Source of the DNA: Glaciecola petra | GTDB taxonomy: Bacteria; Pseudomonadota; Gammaproteobacteria; Enterobacterales; Alteromonadaceae | Assembly (NCBI RefSeq): GCF_031846345.1 | Contig: NZ_JAVRHX010000001.1 | Location: 1,054,001 to 1,118,000 of the forward strand | Direction of reading: 5' to 3' | Length of the DNA stretch: 64,000 nt | In this document: in pieces, positions 62,406 through 64,000 of the stretch | How positions within the stretch are numbered: position 1 is the stretch's first letter | How the letters are laid out: every line of letters begins with the position of its first letter | Position numbers and translations under genes: made by a program | The notes under the pieces: generated by a model | Databases searched by the model: none | What the model was told of the DNA's origin: nothing | The model's input: the letters and a program-made list of their open reading frames with translations, nothing else

Positions 62406-64000
62406 TTACATTCTAAAGACACCAAAATGCGTATCATCAAGCACTTGATTACTGGCGGCTGATAACGCCAATGAAATTACACTTCGAGTATCTTTTGGGT
62501 CAATAACACCATCATCCCATAATCGTGCGGAAGCGAAATACGGATGACCTTGCTTTTCGTAGGTATCAATGACCGGCTGTTTAATGGCTGAAACTTCGGA
62601 CTCAGTCAAAACTTGTCCATTGCGCTCGGCTTGGCTTACTTTAACCTGAGATAAAACTCCCGCAGCTTGTTCTCCACCCATTACAGAAATTCTTGCATTT
62701 GGCCACATAAATAAGAACCTTGGATCGTATGCTCGCCCGCACATTCCGTAATTACCAGCACCAAAACTGCCGCCAATTAGTATGGTGATCTTTGGCACTT
62801 TTGCACACGCAACTGCCGTCACCATTTTTGCACCATGCTTGGCGATACCGCCTGATTCGTATTGTTTACCAACCATAAAACCAGTGATGTTTTGCAAAAA
62901 TATCAAGGGTATTTTACGCTGACAACACAACTCAATAAAATGTGCTCCTTTTTGCGCAGATTCTGAAAACAATATGCCGTTATTTCCCAAAATACCGACT
63001 TCATAACCGTCGAGTCTAGCAAAACCACACACAAGCGTTTCACCATAAAGCGCCTTAAATTCATGAAAATCACTATTGTCTACAATACGCGCAATGATTT
63101 CTCTTACGTCATAGGGTTGCTTGCTGTCTTTTGGGATAATGCCGTATATTTCATCGCTCGCGTATCGCGGTAGCGCCGAAACATGTCTTTTTAAGTGTGT
63201 ATCTGAATCTCGATTTAAACGAGCAACGGCATCACGTGCAATGGCTAACGCATGTTGATCATTATTCGCCAAATGATCTACTACACCAGATGTTCTGCAA
63301 TGTACATCTCCACCACCTAATTCTTCTGCACTTACCACTTCGCCAGTCGCTGCTTTCACTAACGGCGGCCCACCGAGGAATATAGTACCTTGTTCACGTA
63401 CGATAATTGATTCGTCTGCCATCGCAGGCACATAAGCACCTCCGGCAGTGCAAGATCCCATCACCACAGCAATTTGTGGGATATTTAATGCAGACATGTT
63501 CGCTTGATTAAAGAAAATACGTCCAAAATGTTCTTTGTCTGGAAAAACCTCGTCCTGACGAGGTAAGTTTGCGCCTCCAGAATCAACCAAATAAATGCAG
63601 GGAAGATTGTTTTCTGCGGCGATAGTTTGAGCACGAAGATGCTTTTTCACGGTTAGAGGGTAGTAGGTACCGCCTTTAACAGTGGCATCATTAGCGACAA
63701 TCATACATTCGATTCCCGAAACTCTGCCGATGCCTGCTATTACTCCCGCGCATGGCACATAGTCTTCATATACTTCCCAAGCGGCTAATTGCGCAATTTC
63801 CAAAAAACTGGAATGTTTGTCTATAAGTGCTTCGATTCGCTCTCTAGGAAGTAATTTACCTCGTGACAAATGCCTTTGGCGTGAAGCTTCACCACCACCT
63901 AGCAAAATCTTTTGCACAACATCTTGTAAATCTTTTACTTGAGACTGCATTTGAGCCTTATTTTTAGCAAAATCTTCACTATTAGTATTTATTTTAGATT
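62406..64000 (-). CDS. liuB: 3-methylcrotonyl-CoA carboxylase beta subunit, 5' end outside window
   Basis: Carboxyltransferase subunit of methylcrotonyl-CoA carboxylase. Visible: RGKLLPRERIEALID, YLVDSGGANLPRQDEVF, MGSCTAGGAYVPAM, GFMVGKQYESGGIAKHGAKM and GGSFGAGNYGMCGRAYDP. There is an in-frame ATG at 63950, but the frame stays open to base 64000 and the extra codons read SKINTNSEDFAKNKAQ, which resembles the known N-terminal extension of LiuB. The true start is therefore beyond the window. liuA (isovaleryl-CoA dehydrogenase) probably lies upstream. Confidence 0.95.
   Translation of the reverse strand, partial: SKINTNSEDFAKNKAQMQSQVKDLQDVVQKILLGGGEASRQRHLSRGKLLPRERIEALIDKHSSFLEIAQLAAWEVYEDYVPCAGVIAGIGRVSGIECMIVANDATVKGGTYYPLTVKKHLRAQTIAAENNLPCIYLVDSGGANLPRQDEVFPDKEHFGRIFFNQANMSALNIPQIAVVMGSCTAGGAYVPAMADESIIVREQGTIFLGGPPLVKAATGEVVSAEELGGGDVHCRTSGVVDHLANNDQHALAIARDAVARLNRDSDTHLKRHVSALPRYASDEIYGIIPKDSKQPYDVREIIARIVDNSDFHEFKALYGETLVCGFARLDGYEVGILGNNGILFSESAQKGAHFIELCCQRKIPLIFLQNITGFMVGKQYESGGIAKHGAKMVTAVACAKVPKITILIGGSFGAGNYGMCGRAYDPRFLFMWPNARISVMGGEQAAGVLSQVKVSQAERNGQVLTESEVSAIKQPVIDTYEKQGHPYFASARLWDDGVIDPKDTRSVISLALSAASNQVLDDTHFGVFRM

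Noticed and set aside
63950..63950. ATG at 63950 as the start of liuB
   Set aside because: The frame stays open to the window edge and the upstream codons resemble the usual LiuB N terminus, so the gene is cut by the window rather than starting here.

Overview
The window is a stretch of ordinary chromosome from an AT-rich marine gammaproteobacterium, most likely Alteromonadaceae (Glaciecola/Paraglaciecola/Alteromonas-like). That placement is an inference. It rests on the gene order thrS-infC-rpmI-rplT-pheS-pheT-ihfA, the block PilZ-mfd-csiV next to lolC, the order yffB-dapE-(small membrane protein), the DUF3080 and DUF2897 families, a PEP-CTERM protein, and a leucine-degradation (liu) operon. 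I see no phage, insertion sequence, rRNA or CRISPR array. Both edges cut genes: an NDH-2-like oxidoreductase on the left, and the methylcrotonyl-CoA carboxylase beta subunit on the right, whose start lies beyond base 64000.

Layout. 1-3758: oxidoreductase and lipase-like hydrolase, divergent from an SRPBCC protein and a saccharopine-dehydrogenase-like reductase. 3787-7840: MoxR ATPase / DUF58 / transglutaminase operon. 8207-14010: pgm and glgP (glycogen and glucose-1-phosphate metabolism) with a CRP-like site upstream, then a terminator and a GGDEF-EAL gene. 14053-15839: astE, a HIT protein and YbjQ, with overlapping reading frames. 15869-18685: minus-strand ACT/yffB/dapE/M15 peptidase/DUF2897 cluster. 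18934-21141: patatin, tRNA-Val(GAC), and a GDSL hydrolase with PEP-CTERM tail. 21298-25102: four enzymes that look like a non-phosphorylating sugar (acid) degradation set (SDR dehydrogenase, COG3618-type lactonase, enolase-superfamily dehydratase, class II aldolase). 25235-26323: DUF3080 lipoprotein. 26517-33804: translation block thrS-infC-rpmI-rplT-pheS-pheT-ihfA. 33776-42663: small lipoprotein, then the minus-strand run PilZ-mfd-csiV-cobalamin adenosyltransferase-penicillin acylase. 42782-45283: lolC without lolD or lolE, a phosphoribosyltransferase, and a CbiM-like permease. 45557-47248: a cysteine desulfurase fused to its SufE/CsdE sulfur acceptor. 47342-51328: RpiB-like isomerase, glycosyltransferase, ketopantoate reductase-like protein, HDOD protein. 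51354-57248: acyl-CoA thioesterase with a FadR-like operator, MFS transporter, AlkB-type hydroxylase with a divergent AraC regulator, hydrolase, DUF1801. 57280-58533: glgC. 58635-64000: liuB-liuC-liuD-liuE.

The functional themes are storage-carbohydrate turnover (pgm, glgP, glgC), degradation of leucine, fatty acid/alkane-like and sugar-acid substrates, and core translation and envelope functions. The points most worth a second look are the CsdA-CsdE fusion, the terminator-like hairpin in front of an AUU-started infC, the sugar-acid cluster without transporter or regulator, the isolated lolC, the CRP-like site placed about -72 from a good pgm promoter, and the FadR-like operator at the thioesterase. 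I found no clearly new defence or mobile system here.
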